A DNA stretch of 64,000 bases, taken from assembly GCA_021775315.1 (NCBI GenBank), contig JAJFIC010000064.1:208326-272325 (forward strand), read 5' to 3'. Source of the stretch: Paracoccaceae bacterium. Its GTDB lineage: Bacteria; Pseudomonadota; Alphaproteobacteria; Rhodobacterales; Rhodobacteraceae. The notes below the pieces were generated by a model, which saw nothing but the letters and a program-made list of their open reading frames with translations, did no database searches and was not told the DNA's origin. This document shows, one piece after another, positions 1 to 9,317 of this stretch. The position numbers were made by a program, and so were the translations under genes. The stretch's first letter is position 1. Each line of letters opens with the position of its first letter.

Positions 1-1065
1 TATCGCCAAGCTGATATCCTGATTCTGGACGAGCCGACCGGCGTCTTGACCCCGACCGAAGCTGAACATCTGTTTCGCATCCTGCGCAATTTGCGCGATC
101 AGGGCAAAACTATCATTCTGATCACCCATAAGCTTAAAGAGATCATGAACGCGACCGACACGGTCAGCGTTATGCGACGCGGTAAAATGACGGCGACGGT
201 AAAAACTGCCGAAACCAGCCCGCCGGAATTGGCGGAACTGATGGTCGGGCGCAAAGTGTTGTTGCAAGTGGATAAATCGCCGCCAAAACTGGGCGAAACC
301 GTGTTGGAGGTCAGCGACCTGCGGGTGCGCAACGAATTTGGCGTTGAGCGGCTGAAAGGCATTTCGTTTAATGTTCGGGCGGGCGAAATTCTGGGCATTG
401 CCGGAGTGGCCGGAAACGGTCAGTCGGAGTTGCTGGAAGTGCTTGGCGGCATTTGCACCGGCACAGGTTCGATCAAGGTTCATGGCGACGAGCTGGACCT
501 GACCGGCAATCATTCCGACGGCCAGTCCCGGCGGGCGCGCGGCATTGCGCATGTGCCCGAAGACCGACAGCGTCTGGGCCTGATCATGGATTTCATGGCG
601 TGGGAAAACGCCTGTTTTGGCTATCACCACGACCCGAAATACCAGAAGAATTGGCTGATGATGGACAATGCGGCGATCCTTGCGGACGCTGCTGCCAAGA
701 TGGAAAACTTTGACATCCGGCCACCCAATCCGCGCCTGCTGGCGCAGAACTTTTCCGGCGGCAACCAGCAAAAAATCGTGCTGGCACGGGAAATCGAACG
801 CAACCCGGAAATCCTGTTGGTCGGGCAACCGACGCGCGGTGTCGATATCGGCGCCATCGAGTTTATTCACAAACAGATCGTGGCGCTGCGCGACGCGGGC
901 AAGGCCATTTTGCTGGTCAGTGTCGAGCTGGACGAGATCCTGTCCCTGACGGACCGGGTCGCGGTTATGTTTGACGGCAATATTCAGGGCGAGCGGGTCA
1001 CCGCAGAAACTGACGAAAAAGAATTGGGCCTGATGATGGCCGGCGCAAGTGAAGAGGCCGCCTGA
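1..1065 (+). CDS. ABC transporter ATP-binding protein, nucleoside/sugar type (5'-truncated)
   Basis: Cytoplasmic ATPase of a CUT2/BMP-type importer with two fused ATPase domains. The reading frame is open from base 1, so the gene starts outside the window and the first Walker A is missing. Visible parts: the first Walker B ([10 protein letters not shown]) followed by the H-loop ([10 protein letters not shown]), then the second domain with a degenerate Walker A ([15 protein letters not shown]), signature ([14 protein letters not shown]), a Walker B-like stretch ([12 protein letters not shown]) and no classical H-loop histidine. Degeneracy of the second site is usual in this family. The stop overlaps the next start (TGATG), as expected in a coupled operon. 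The two permeases and the purine-nucleoside phosphorylase downstream suggest a purine nucleoside substrate. A sugar substrate cannot be excluded because the binding protein lies outside the window. Confidence 0.93.
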   Translation, partial: YRQADILILDEPTGVLTPTEAEHLFRILRNLRDQGKTIILITHKLKEIMNATDTVSVMRRGKMTATVKTAETSPPELAELMVGRKVLLQVDKSPPKLGETVLEVSDLRVRNEFGVERLKGISFNVRAGEILGIAGVAGNGQSELLEVLGGICTGTGSIKVHGDELDLTGNHSDGQSRRARGIAHVPEDRQRLGLIMDFMAWENACFGYHHDPKYQKNWLMMDNAAILADAAAKMENFDIRPPNPRLLAQNFSGGNQQKIVLAREIERNPEILLVGQPTRGVDIGAIEFIHKQIVALRDAGKAILLVSVELDEILSLTDRVAVMFDGNIQGERVTAETDEKELGLMMAGASEEAA

Positions 1066-2162
1066 TGGATAAAATGCCCCGCTGGGCCGATGTTTTTCTG
1101 GTGCCGTTCATCAACCTTGTGCTGGCGTTTCTGGTGGCAGGTCTGGTGGTTCTGGCGATCGGGGAAAACCCGCTGCACGCCATTTATTTCATGGTCAAAG
1201 GCGCGCTTGGGTCGACATCGGGGCTTGGCTACACGCTTTATTACGCGACGAATTACATCTTTACCGGCCTTGCCGTGGCCGTCGCCTTTCACGCCCGTTT
1301 GTTCAATATCGGTGGCGAGGGGCAGGCTGCGGTCGCGGGGCTGGGGGCGGCCATTGTTCTTCTGGCTTTTGACTGGCCGCATTGGTCGTTGGCGCTGCCT
1401 TTTGCCGTTCTGGGTGCTGGCGTCTTTGGCGCGGCATGGGCCTTTATCCCGGCCTATTTGCAGGCGAAGCGTGGCAGCCATATCGTGATCACCACGATCA
1501 TGTTCAACTTTATCGGCGCGGCGTTGATGGGGTATTTGCTGAACGGCATCCTGAAAAGCCCCCATACCCAAAACGCGGAATCCTTACCCTTTCCCGCAGG
1601 CGCACATCTGCCCACCGCGCATGAGGTTCTGGCCCCTCTTGGCATTGCGTTTTCAAAATCCGCACCGCTGAACATCAGTTTCCTGCTGGCAATTGCCTGC
1701 ACGGTTTTGGTTTGGTTCCTGTTGTGGCGCACGCGCCTTGGATACGAAATCCGCGCCTTTGGCCACTCTGAATCCGCCGCCAAATACGCCGGTATTCCGG
1801 CTGTCAAAATCACCATTATCACTATGCTGATTTCCGGCGCATTGGCCGGAATGCTGTCGATCAATGTGGTGATGGGCGAGCAGGAACACCTGATTAAAGA
1901 ATTCGTTGGCGGTGCCGGTTTCGTTGGCATTGCCGTGGCCCTGATGGGACGGTCGCATCCTTTGGGCATCGTTCTGGCGGCGCTGTTGTTTGGTATGCTG
2001 ACCCAAGGCGGGTTCGAGCTGTTGTGGGAAATGCCGACGATTAGCCGCGAGATGGTTCTGGTCATTCAGGCGCTGATCATCCTGTTTACAGGCGCGCTGA
2101 ACAATTTGGTGCATGACCCTGTCGAACGGATATTTTTGCGCCTGCGTAAGAGGAAAAGCTGA
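1065..2162 (+). CDS. ABC transporter permease, nucleoside/sugar type
   Basis: Polytopic inner-membrane permease of 365 aa, about the usual length for the BPD_transp_2 (YufP/NupP-like) family. Hydrophobic segments begin near residue 12 and recur to about residue 345. The motif region NIGGEGQAAVAGLG (about residues 82-95) is characteristic of this permease class. The start overlaps the ATPase stop, and the TGATG at 2160-2164 couples it to the second permease. It probably forms a heterodimeric channel with that permease. Substrate inference (nucleosides) rests on the adjacent phosphorylase. Confidence 0.93.
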   Translation: MDKMPRWADVFLVPFINLVLAFLVAGLVVLAIGENPLHAIYFMVKGALGSTSGLGYTLYYATNYIFTGLAVAVAFHARLFNIGGEGQAAVAGLGAAIVLLAFDWPHWSLALPFAVLGAGVFGAAWAFIPAYLQAKRGSHIVITTIMFNFIGAALMGYLLNGILKSPHTQNAESLPFPAGAHLPTAHEVLAPLGIAFSKSAPLNISFLLAIACTVLVWFLLWRTRLGYEIRAFGHSESAAKYAGIPAVKITIITMLISGALAGMLSINVVMGEQEHLIKEFVGGAGFVGIAVALMGRSHPLGIVLAALLFGMLTQGGFELLWEMPTISREMVLVIQALIILFTGALNNLVHDPVERIFLRLRKRKS

Positions 2163-3142
2163 TGGATTTTGCTGACCTATTTCTGCAATTCACGGTAACG
2201 CTTGATATGACCATCCGCCTGTCGACGGTGTTGATCCTTGCCTGTCTGGCAGGTCTGTTCAGCGAACGCGCTGGCATTTTTGACATCGGTCTGGAAGGCA
2301 AAATGCTGATCGCGGCGTTCTTTTCCGCCGCCGCAGCCTATCATTCCGGCAATGCCTGGATCGGGGTTCTGGCGGGCATTGGTGCCTCTATGGTGTTTGC
2401 ACTTATTCATGGGCTTGCCTCGATCACCTATCGCGGCAATCAGTTGATTTCAGGTGTTGCGCTCAACTTCCTTGCCTCTGGCCTAACGGTCGTGATCGGC
2501 AATGCCTGGTATCAAAAGGGCGGGAGCACGCCGCCTTTGACCGGCAACGGGCGGTTCCATGAAATCACGCTGCCATTTGCCGATCTTTTGCGCGACGTGC
2601 CGATGCTTGGCCCGCTTTATGCAGACGTTCTGTCTGGCCATAAACCCATCGTTTACATTGCCTTTCTGGTGGTTCCGCTTAGCTGGTGGGTGCTGTTTCG
2701 CACCCGCTTTGGCCTGCGCCTGCGGGCCGTTGGCGAAAACCCTGCTTCGGTTGACACCGCTGGCGTGTCGGTGATTAGGCAACGCTATGCGGCGGTGCTG
2801 ATTGCCGGTGTTTTATGCGGTATTGCTGGCGCCTATTTGTCCACCTCGCAAGCGGCCAGCTTTGGCAAAGAAATGACAGCGGGTCGGGGTTTTATCGCGC
2901 TGGCGGCGCTGATTTTTTCCAAGTGGCGGCCGTTCTATGCGCTGATGGCATGTCTGTTGTTTGGCCTGCTTGAGGCGATCAGCAACCTTTACCCCAGCAT
3001 AGATGTGATCGGCCTGTTTTCGATCCCGGTGCAGTTCACCCAAGCCCTGCCCTATATCCTGACCGTGGTCATTCTGGCCGGTTTTGTCGGAAAGGCGATA
3101 CCGCCCAAGGCCGGGGGCGCGCCCTATGTCAAAGAACGCTGA
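2162..3142 (+). CDS. ABC transporter permease, nucleoside/sugar type
   Basis: Second permease subunit, 326 aa, paralogous in type to the preceding gene. It carries the matching motif FDIGLEGKMLIAAFFSAAAA (residues 40-59) and a run of hydrophobic helices to the C-terminus. The EAA-like cytoplasmic loop is around RLRAVGENPASVDTAGVSV. Its 3' end overlaps the start of the purine-nucleoside phosphorylase by 17 bp, so transport and phosphorolysis are translationally linked. Confidence 0.93.
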   Translation: MDFADLFLQFTVTLDMTIRLSTVLILACLAGLFSERAGIFDIGLEGKMLIAAFFSAAAAYHSGNAWIGVLAGIGASMVFALIHGLASITYRGNQLISGVALNFLASGLTVVIGNAWYQKGGSTPPLTGNGRFHEITLPFADLLRDVPMLGPLYADVLSGHKPIVYIAFLVVPLSWWVLFRTRFGLRLRAVGENPASVDTAGVSVIRQRYAAVLIAGVLCGIAGAYLSTSQAASFGKEMTAGRGFIALAALIFSKWRPFYALMACLLFGLLEAISNLYPSIDVIGLFSIPVQFTQALPYILTVVILAGFVGKAIPPKAGGAPYVKER

Positions 3143-3932
3143 CGACCTGATTGCCAAAATCCAAGAGCAGGCAGGCGAGGCCCCGGTGGCGCTTGGCCTG
3201 ATCCTTGGTTCCGGGCTGGGCCATCTGGCGGATCAGGTTGACGGCGTTGCCATTGAGTATTCCGATCTGCCCGGATTTCCCCATGCCGGGGTGTCGGGGC
3301 ACAATCCAAAGCTGGTGATCGGCGATCTGGAAGGCGTGCGCGTCGCGGTTTTCGGCGGGCGGGCGCATTATTACGAAAGTGGTCGGGGCGACGCGATGCG
3401 CCTGCCGCTGGAGGTGCTGAAGGGCCTCGGGGCGGACCGTCTGATCGTGACCAACGCCGCGGGTTCCCTGCGCGACGACATCCAACCGGGCGATTTGATG
3501 CTGCTGTCAGATCACATCAACTTTTCCGGCCTCAACCCGCTGATAGGCGAGCCGACTGACGCGCGGTTCGTACCAATGACCTCCGCCCATGACCCGGACA
3601 TGCGCCGCGCCCTGAAAAACGCCGCAAAGGCCGAGGGTCTGTCACTGGCCGAGGGTGTTTACGCTTGGTATTCCGGGCCATCCTTTGAAACCCCGGCAGA
3701 AATCCGCGCCATCCGTATTCTGGGCGCAGACGCTGTCGGCATGTCAACCGTGCCCGAGGTCATCCTGGCCCGGTTTCTAAACCTTAGGGTCGCGGCAATT
3801 TCGACCGTCACAAACATGGCCGCCGGGATGAGTAACGAAAATATCAGTCACGAACACACCAAAGCTATGGCACCATTGGGTGCCGCCAAACTGGAACGGA
3901 TTTTGCGGCGGTATCTGCGTGAAAATCAGTGA
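3126..3932 (+). CDS. Purine-nucleoside phosphorylase, trimeric type
   Basis: Cleaves purine nucleosides with phosphate to the free base and ribose-1-phosphate in the cytoplasm. The 268-aa product has the low-molecular-mass PNP signatures: phosphate-binding GSGLGHLA near the N-terminus, the HAGVSGHNPKLVIG and GRAHYYESG segments, VTNAAGSLR, the base-binding YAWYSGPSFETPAEIR, and MSTVPEVILARF. I chose the ATG at 3126 because it begins MSKNADDLIAKIQ and family members start close to this point; an in-frame start at 3084 would lie deeper inside the permease gene. It is last in the importer operon. The window also carries a hexameric-type PNP (16173-16895), unrelated in sequence. Confidence 0.93.
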   Translation: MSKNADDLIAKIQEQAGEAPVALGLILGSGLGHLADQVDGVAIEYSDLPGFPHAGVSGHNPKLVIGDLEGVRVAVFGGRAHYYESGRGDAMRLPLEVLKGLGADRLIVTNAAGSLRDDIQPGDLMLLSDHINFSGLNPLIGEPTDARFVPMTSAHDPDMRRALKNAAKAEGLSLAEGVYAWYSGPSFETPAEIRAIRILGADAVGMSTVPEVILARFLNLRVAAISTVTNMAAGMSNENISHEHTKAMAPLGAAKLERILRRYLRENQ

Positions 3933-4081
3933 TTCGCCAGAAATGACGGCAGGAAAGGGAAAAGCATCGCGCTAAGACTGTTTGGGGAACACGTTCGCTC
4001 CGATTTGTCGCAGCGTAAGGGCCTGAACAAACATATTCAAAAGTTGTAGTGCATTAGCTCTCCGCAGATTTGGAAATCGCC

Positions 4082-4999
4082 ATGCAGATTTATCTTCCTA
4101 TTGCCGAAGTTTCGGTAAACGCCTTTCTATTGCTCGGCCTCGGCGGAATGGTCGGTATCCTGTCCGGCATGTTTGGCGTTGGCGGTGGCTTCCTGATGAC
4201 CCCGCTTTTGTTCTTTATTGGCATCCCCCCGGCGGTCGCTGTGGCAACTGAGGCGAACCAAATCGTGGCTTCGTCGTTTTCCGGCGTGTTGGCGCATCTT
4301 AAGCGTCAAACGGTGGACCTGAAAATGGGCACAGTTCTGTTGATCGGCGGACTGTTTGGGGCCGCGATTGGCGTTCAGGTCTTTAAGGCCCTCAAGGAAA
4401 TCGGGCAGGTCGAACTGCTGGTGACCCTCTGTTACGTGGTTTTTCTGGGCGTCGTTGGCGGGTTGATGTTTTTGGAAAGCCTGCGCTCGATCCGGCACGC
4501 AAAGAAAAGCGCCGGAAAACGCGCGCCGCGCAAGGCCCATAACTGGGTGCACGGTCTGCCGTTCAAAATGAAATTCCGCACTTCTGGCCTTTATATCAGC
4601 GCCATTCCCCCCCTGATGGTCGGCGCAAGCGTTGGCGTTCTGGCCGCGATCATGGGTGTCGGTGGCGGCTTTATCATGGTGCCTGCCATGATTTATCTGC
4701 TGGGTATGCCCACCAAAGTTGTGATCGGCACCTCGTTGTTTCAGATCATTTTTGTGACCGGGTTCACCACTTTGATGCACGCAACCACCAACTATACGGT
4801 TGATATGGCCCTTGCGGTTTTGTTGCTGATCGGCGGCGTTATTGGCGCGCAGATCGGCACCCGCATCGGCGTTAAGATGAAGGCCGAACAATTGCGCATT
4901 CTGCTGGCCATTCTGGTGCTGGCGGTCTGTGGCAAACTGGCGCTTGATCTGCTGCTTGAACCAACCGAGCTGTTTTCGCTTGGACCGGGAGGCCACTGA
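4082..4999 (+). CDS. TauE/SafE family sulfite/organosulfonate exporter
   Basis: Integral membrane protein of 305 aa with the internal duplication typical of TauE/SafE: GMFGVGGGFLMTPLLF near residues 29-44 and a second copy, IMGVGGGFIMVPAMIYL, near residues 190-206. About eight hydrophobic segments flank a basic cytoplasmic loop (KKSAGKRAPRKAH). Family members export sulfite or C2 sulfonate breakdown products. The ATG at 4082 is preferred over a TTG four codons upstream. The stop overlaps the start of a TIGR02186-type gene (TGATG), a pairing often seen in alphaproteobacteria. The substrate is not evident from sequence. Confidence 0.9.
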   Translation: MQIYLPIAEVSVNAFLLLGLGGMVGILSGMFGVGGGFLMTPLLFFIGIPPAVAVATEANQIVASSFSGVLAHLKRQTVDLKMGTVLLIGGLFGAAIGVQVFKALKEIGQVELLVTLCYVVFLGVVGGLMFLESLRSIRHAKKSAGKRAPRKAHNWVHGLPFKMKFRTSGLYISAIPPLMVGASVGVLAAIMGVGGGFIMVPAMIYLLGMPTKVVIGTSLFQIIFVTGFTTLMHATTNYTVDMALAVLLLIGGVIGAQIGTRIGVKMKAEQLRILLAILVLAVCGKLALDLLLEPTELFSLGPGGH

Positions 5000-5760
5000 T
5001 GTTTCGGATTATTCTGGCCGCATTGCTGCTGGCCTTTCCAGCCCAAGGCGAAGAAACTATTGTCGCTGATCTGTCGCAAAACAATGTCTCGATCACGGCC
5101 ACATTCGATGGCACCGGTATCCTGATTTTCGGCGCGGTCAAACGGTTTCAGCCGGCCCCAGATAACGGCCCGATGCAAGTTGTCATCGCCGTCGCTGGCC
5201 CGTCGCATCCGGTCACGGTGCGGCGCAAAGAAAAACGTTTTGGCATTTGGGTCAACATTGATGCGGTCGAGGTCGACGAGGCCCCGAGCTTTTACGCCAT
5301 CGCTTCAAGCGCACCACTTGATCAGGTCCTGAGCGCGACCGAGGATCTGCGTTACAAAATCAGCGTTGACCATCTGATCCGCTCCGTCGGCGCGCCAAGC
5401 ACGGTCAGCGATCCGACCCATTTTCCTGAGGCACTGATCCGCGTGCGCCAGAATAACGGGCTTTACACCCAAAAGGGTGGCCAAGTGGATCTGATGGACG
5501 AAACCTTGTTTCGCACGCAGATTAAACTGCCGTCAAATCTGGTCGAAGGTGATTACAAAACCCGCATCTTTCTGACCCGAAACCAGTTGGTGGTGGATGA
5601 ATTTGTCACCACGCTGGCAGTGCGCAAAGTCGGGCTTGAACGCTGGATCTACAATCTGGCGCACCAACGCCCGCTGATCTACGGCATCCTGTCGCTGACA
5701 ATCGCCATTCTGGCCGGTTGGCTGGCCTCGGCCATCTTCCGGGTGCTGCGCCTGAACTAA
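4999..5760 (+). CDS. TIGR02186 family periplasmic/membrane-anchored protein
   Basis: 253 aa with a cleavable-looking signal peptide (MFRIILAALLLAFPAQGEE), a predicted periplasmic beta-rich body, and one C-terminal transmembrane helix (about residues 228-247) ending in FRVLRLN. It resembles the conserved alphaproteobacterial family TIGR02186, of unknown biochemical function. It is translationally coupled to the TauE-like exporter, so an accessory role in that export system is an inference from context. Confidence 0.82.
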   Translation: MFRIILAALLLAFPAQGEETIVADLSQNNVSITATFDGTGILIFGAVKRFQPAPDNGPMQVVIAVAGPSHPVTVRRKEKRFGIWVNIDAVEVDEAPSFYAIASSAPLDQVLSATEDLRYKISVDHLIRSVGAPSTVSDPTHFPEALIRVRQNNGLYTQKGGQVDLMDETLFRTQIKLPSNLVEGDYKTRIFLTRNQLVVDEFVTTLAVRKVGLERWIYNLAHQRPLIYGILSLTIAILAGWLASAIFRVLRLN

Positions 5761-5772
5761 GCCGCATTCGCG

Positions 5773-5800
5773 CTTCTTCTTTTGGAAAATATCCTCGGGG
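5773..5800 (-). repeat. Post-gene motif copy (GAGGATATTTTCC variant)
   Basis: Read on the minus strand this is CGAGGATATTTTCCAAAAGA. It lies between the convergent 3' ends of the TIGR02186 gene and the SDR gene. It resembles the G(A)GTATTTTTGGAACAATGA motif found at four other intergenic sites in the window but is the most divergent copy. Confidence 0.4.
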
Positions 5801-5871
5801 GGTCGTGAATTGCCCCAGGCAATTTACGTTTGGGGGGCAGACAGCCCCCCTTTCTCGCCGGTTACGCAGCC

Positions 5872-6609
5872 TCAGCCGCGCCCGACGAATTCCATTTCTG
5901 TGGCCATCAGCGTCATAAACAAGACATTGGATTGCAGCGGCAGATCCGCCATCTGAAACACCGCCTGCGCCACGTGATCCACATCCATCGTCGGATCAGG
6001 TTTGGCCTCAGGATTGGCCGCAAGGGCGCGCGCTGTCAGGCTTGCAACCATTTCAGTCCCGGCATTGCCGATATCAATCTGACCGCAGGCGATGTTAAAA
6101 GGCCGACCATCCAACGAAATCGACTTGGTCAGCCCGGTGATCGCGTGTTTGGTCGCCGTATAAGGCGCCGAATGCGCGCGCGGTGAATAGGCCGAGATCG
6201 AGCCGTTGTTGATGATCCGCCCGCCCTGTGGCTGCTGGTGGCGCATAATCGAAAACGCCGCCTGCGCGCATAAAAAACTGCCGGTCAGATTAATATCAAC
6301 CGCACGCCGCCAATCGGCAACCGAGATTTCGTCGATGACCTGCCCCATGGGGAAAATACCGGCATTGTTAAACAACACATCCAGATGGCCAAAACGCGTC
6401 GTAAAAGCCGCAAAGGCCGCTTTGACGGCCTGCTCGTCTGCCACGTCACACGCTAAGGCCAGCGCGGTTTCTTGGGCGGCAGCAATATCTGCCAGCAATT
6501 CCACACGTCGCGCCAGAAGACCGACATTCCAGCCTTTAGACAGAAAATGTTCCGCTGTTGCGCGACCGATACCCGAACTCGCGCCGGTGATGATGATGCT
6601 TTTTGCCAT
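5872..6609 (-). CDS. SDR family oxidoreductase
   Basis: Classical short-chain dehydrogenase/reductase of 245 aa. The N-terminal Rossmann motif is TGASSGIG (residues 8-15), followed by NNAG, a serine in the NNGSISAYS segment and the catalytic YTATK, all in the usual order. It should be a cytoplasmic NAD(P)-dependent dehydrogenase. The substrate is unknown and the neighbours (a stand-alone AsnC domain and a helicase) give no strong hint. It converges on the TIGR02186 gene. Confidence 0.92.
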   Translation of the reverse strand: MAKSIIITGASSGIGRATAEHFLSKGWNVGLLARRVELLADIAAAQETALALACDVADEQAVKAAFAAFTTRFGHLDVLFNNAGIFPMGQVIDEISVADWRRAVDINLTGSFLCAQAAFSIMRHQQPQGGRIINNGSISAYSPRAHSAPYTATKHAITGLTKSISLDGRPFNIACGQIDIGNAGTEMVASLTARALAANPEAKPDPTMDVDHVAQAVFQMADLPLQSNVLFMTLMATEMEFVGRG

Positions 6610-6657
6610 GCCTTATCCCCCATAGCTTGGCGCCTACGCACCTCAATAAGTAGCGCT

Positions 6658-6894
6658 TTAGAACGCCTGAAACGTCATCGTGGTTAACGAACGGCTGATG
6701 CCCGGAATATCCAGAATGGAATCGTTGACGTATTTGCCTATGTCATCGCCTTCGGGAATGTAAAACTTGGCCAGCAGGTCATAATCACCGCTGGTCGAAT
6801 ACAATTCCGAGGCTATTTCGCGTTGATAGATCGCATCGGCAACCTCGTAGGTTTTGCCGGGGCTACACTGGATTTGAACGAATACGCATTTCAC
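6658..6894 (-). CDS. Stand-alone Lrp/AsnC ligand-binding (RAM) domain protein
   Basis: 78 aa corresponding to the C-terminal alpha/beta sandwich of Lrp/AsnC regulators: the strand KCVFVQIQC, helix KTYEVADAIY, strand GDYDLLAKFYIPE and the C-terminal ITTMTF-like strand (SLTTMTFQAF). There is no helix-turn-helix. The start is a GTG (6892-6894) that gives exactly one domain. Such proteins assemble through the RAM fold and may bind amino acids or modulate full-length Lrp proteins; the role here is unknown. Confidence 0.85.
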   Translation of the reverse strand: MKCVFVQIQCSPGKTYEVADAIYQREIASELYSTSGDYDLLAKFYIPEGDDIGKYVNDSILDIPGISRSLTTMTFQAF

Positions 6895-6979
6895 CGGTCT
6901 GTTCCTTTGTTGCTGCCAAAAAGGCTTCTGGCTTGGATACTAATCAGATCACACAATGGGGTGCCAGCGTAAACCCTAT

Positions 6980-8503
6980 CTAAAGCGCATCCTCAGCCGG
7001 GGCTTCCAGCACCAGTTTTGCGGGCGCAGGCTTCGCCAAATCCCCGACACCCAACTGGCCCGTCGGTTTGGCCAGCATGTAGCGCGTGACCCATAGCAAC
7101 TGATGCTCGGCCCGCGTGATCGCCACATAGGCCAGACGCTTCCACAAAGGGATACCTGCCTCGGACCGCCCGGACCGTGCGGCGGCGTAAATGTCCGGCG
7201 CGAACACTTGTACGGCTGGCCATTGTGATCCTTGGGCTTTGTGGATGGTGACAGCCGCGCCATGCAGAAAAGCCGCCCCCATGCGCGCAGCCGAGGGGAT
7301 GAACGGCTCTTCCTCGCCGGGGGCCTCGATCTTGATGATGGTTGCCGCGTTCACTTGCGGCTCTTCAACGCCAAACACATGCAGGCGGGAAAACCCCGGT
7401 TTGCGACCCGGCCCCATATAGACGACCTGCGCGCCTTTGATCAGGCCGCGCGCCTCAAGATCGACGCGCTTTTTGCGGTGCTTGGCGGGCAGTTCGATGC
7501 CGTCACAGATCAGCGGCTCGCCCGGCAAAAGTTCCATCGGGGGTGCGCCATAGGCCGCGCGAAACGCATGGATCAGACGGATGCGCGTGGCGTTTCGCCA
7601 GACCAGAACCGGCGAGCGTGCCATCATCGTCGCGTCAACCCGCGGCGAGATCACCACCCGGTCGTCGTCCTTTGCGGCTTGTTCCACCATGCATTCAAAC
7701 GCTTCAAAACTCAGTTCAGGATCGCCCAGCGCATGCGCCAGATCAAGGATCGGATTGCCCGCAGACTGGCGGTGGATACGGTGCAGATGGGTTTTGCGGC
7801 TTTCCTTGATCGCGTCAAACGCCATCGCGCCGGATTGCCCCACCGGGGCCAACTGGGCAGGATCGCCAAACAGCACAAGGGTCGAAAAAATCTCGCGCAG
7901 GTCATCAAACTGACGGTCGTCCAGCATCGAACTTTCGTCGACAAAGCCGATGTCCAGCGGGTCGTCGCGCCGGGTCCAACCAATGATGAAGTCCGAGCCG
8001 CGCAAACCCGCCGCCGCCAAAGCGCCGGGAATGGATTTATGGGTGTCATAAAACGCAAATGCCCGGTCGAGTGCTACATCCGTCAGCCCTTCGATATCCG
8101 GTCGATCGCCTTTGCCCGCCAACCATTCCGCGATCTTTTCATATTCCGGGTCGTATAAAGGCGTGTAAATGATGCGGTGAATCGTCGTGGCCGGAACCCC
8201 GTGACTGCGCAAAACACTGGCTGCTTTGTTGGTCGGGGCCAGTACCGCCAATGTGCGGCGATCCTTGGTGCGCTTACCCTCATAATCGCCCGACACCAGA
8301 TCGACACCGGCCTCGGTCAATTCGTCCACCATTTTTGCAAGCAACATGGTCTTGCCCGAACCGGCCTTGCCAAGCACGGCCACCAGCCCCGGTTTGCCGC
8401 CGCCTTCTGGCAAAATCGTGCCATTTGCCAGATCAACTCCGGCGGCCCGCAGAATATCCGCGATACGGTCGTATGCCTCGGCCTGGTCATCGGAAAACTG
8501 CAT
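6980..8503 (-). CDS. RecD-like ATP-dependent DNA helicase (superfamily 1)
   Basis: 507 aa counted from the ATG at 8503 (MQFSDDQAEAYDRI), chosen because the residues further upstream look like non-coding read-through. Motif I is GKAGSGKTML (residues 45-54). Motif Ia is LAPTNKAASVLR, motif II is VDESSMLDD, and motif III is LFGDPAQLAPVG. The C-terminal UvrD_C_2-type motif VTIHKAQGSQWPAVQVF and YVAITRAEHQLLWVT (motif VI) are present. It should unwind DNA in the 5'-3' direction, as in RecD/Pif1-like enzymes. It lies 69 bp downstream of luxI on the same strand. Confidence 0.9.
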   Translation of the reverse strand: MQFSDDQAEAYDRIADILRAAGVDLANGTILPEGGGKPGLVAVLGKAGSGKTMLLAKMVDELTEAGVDLVSGDYEGKRTKDRRTLAVLAPTNKAASVLRSHGVPATTIHRIIYTPLYDPEYEKIAEWLAGKGDRPDIEGLTDVALDRAFAFYDTHKSIPGALAAAGLRGSDFIIGWTRRDDPLDIGFVDESSMLDDRQFDDLREIFSTLVLFGDPAQLAPVGQSGAMAFDAIKESRKTHLHRIHRQSAGNPILDLAHALGDPELSFEAFECMVEQAAKDDDRVVISPRVDATMMARSPVLVWRNATRIRLIHAFRAAYGAPPMELLPGEPLICDGIELPAKHRKKRVDLEARGLIKGAQVVYMGPGRKPGFSRLHVFGVEEPQVNAATIIKIEAPGEEEPFIPSAARMGAAFLHGAAVTIHKAQGSQWPAVQVFAPDIYAAARSGRSEAGIPLWKRLAYVAITRAEHQLLWVTRYMLAKPTGQLGVGDLAKPAPAKLVLEAPAEDAL

Positions 8504-8572
8504 CTTATGCCCTTGTTTTCCGCTGACCATAAACCGCCAAACCAGCGGGCGCCAGTTTGATCGACAGGGTTG

Positions 8573-9208
8573 TCAGGCTGGCTGCCGCTCTTTGTTAGCC
8601 GGGGCAAATGACTGTTGATACCAATGCTCGGGCGCATCAGGTGCGACCTTGGCCTTGGCGCATAGCGTGTCAAAAGGTGCGGCCTTGAAATCCCATAAGC
8701 CGACGGAAATCGCATCGCGGCCGCTCCCGGCACTGCCCAGAATATCCGGTGCCCAGCCAAGCGTTTTGTAGACCCGGATCATTCTGGTATCAAATACCCC
8801 GACAGCATGGGCCAGATGAAACCGACGCCCCAGCGTAGCGCCCGCAAGCATCAGACGTGCCGCCACCAAGGGCGTCGGGGCTGTCGGCGAGATGCAAAAC
8901 CGGGTGCATTCCCAAATCAACGGGCTGCCGATGGTCACGCCATCGGTCAAATGTTGGAAGTGATCGTTCACCATTACCGGACCCGTGGTCGGCAAAAACC
9001 GCATGGAGCCGCCGTGGCTACCGTCAGGTTGCTGCCAGATCACGTAAAGCGGGTTCTGTTGATCGTAGGTGTCGCGCTCAAACCCGTCGGCGTCGACTGT
9101 GACTTGCCAGTTCAGGCGCTTGGCGAATTGGTTTGCGCGATCGCGAAACATGGATTGGGAAAGTTTGCGACAAGTGCCAAGCTGGTCGCCATACAGATAT
9201 CGGATCAT
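8573..9208 (-). CDS. luxI: Acyl-homoserine-lactone synthase (LuxI family)
   Basis: Makes an N-acyl-homoserine lactone signal from SAM and acyl-ACP. Counting from the ATG at 9208, nearly all invariant LuxI positions are present: R24, F28, W34, D46 and D49 (one residue shifted), R70, F84, E100 and R103 in the WECTRF motif. Length 211 aa is typical. The start is supported by a GGGG-containing ribosome site about nine bases upstream; an upstream in-frame extension covers the luxR-luxI intergenic region and is unlikely. It follows luxR on the same strand after 109 bp. Acyl-chain length cannot be read from sequence. Confidence 0.95.
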   Translation of the reverse strand: MIRYLYGDQLGTCRKLSQSMFRDRANQFAKRLNWQVTVDADGFERDTYDQQNPLYVIWQQPDGSHGGSMRFLPTTGPVMVNDHFQHLTDGVTIGSPLIWECTRFCISPTAPTPLVAARLMLAGATLGRRFHLAHAVGVFDTRMIRVYKTLGWAPDILGSAGSGRDAISVGLWDFKAAPFDTLCAKAKVAPDAPEHWYQQSFAPANKERQPA

Positions 9209-9317
9209 GAAAATACCCCAGATGCTGAAAAACACCGGGGTAGCGTCGTTGCTGTTAACAATTTCGAAACGTGCGACGGTAAAAATTCTTGGCAACCGGG
9301 GCGGGCGGGCGCGCGAC

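Noticed and set aside
3933..4081. Checked for a tRNA or small RNA between the PNP and TauE genes
   Set aside because: No cloverleaf, T-loop consensus or strong hairpin seen; ordinary spacer.
9209..9317. Possible lux box between luxR and luxI
   Set aside because: A CCCC...GGGG pair (9216-9239) is present, but no 18-20 bp dyad of lux-box form could be recognised.
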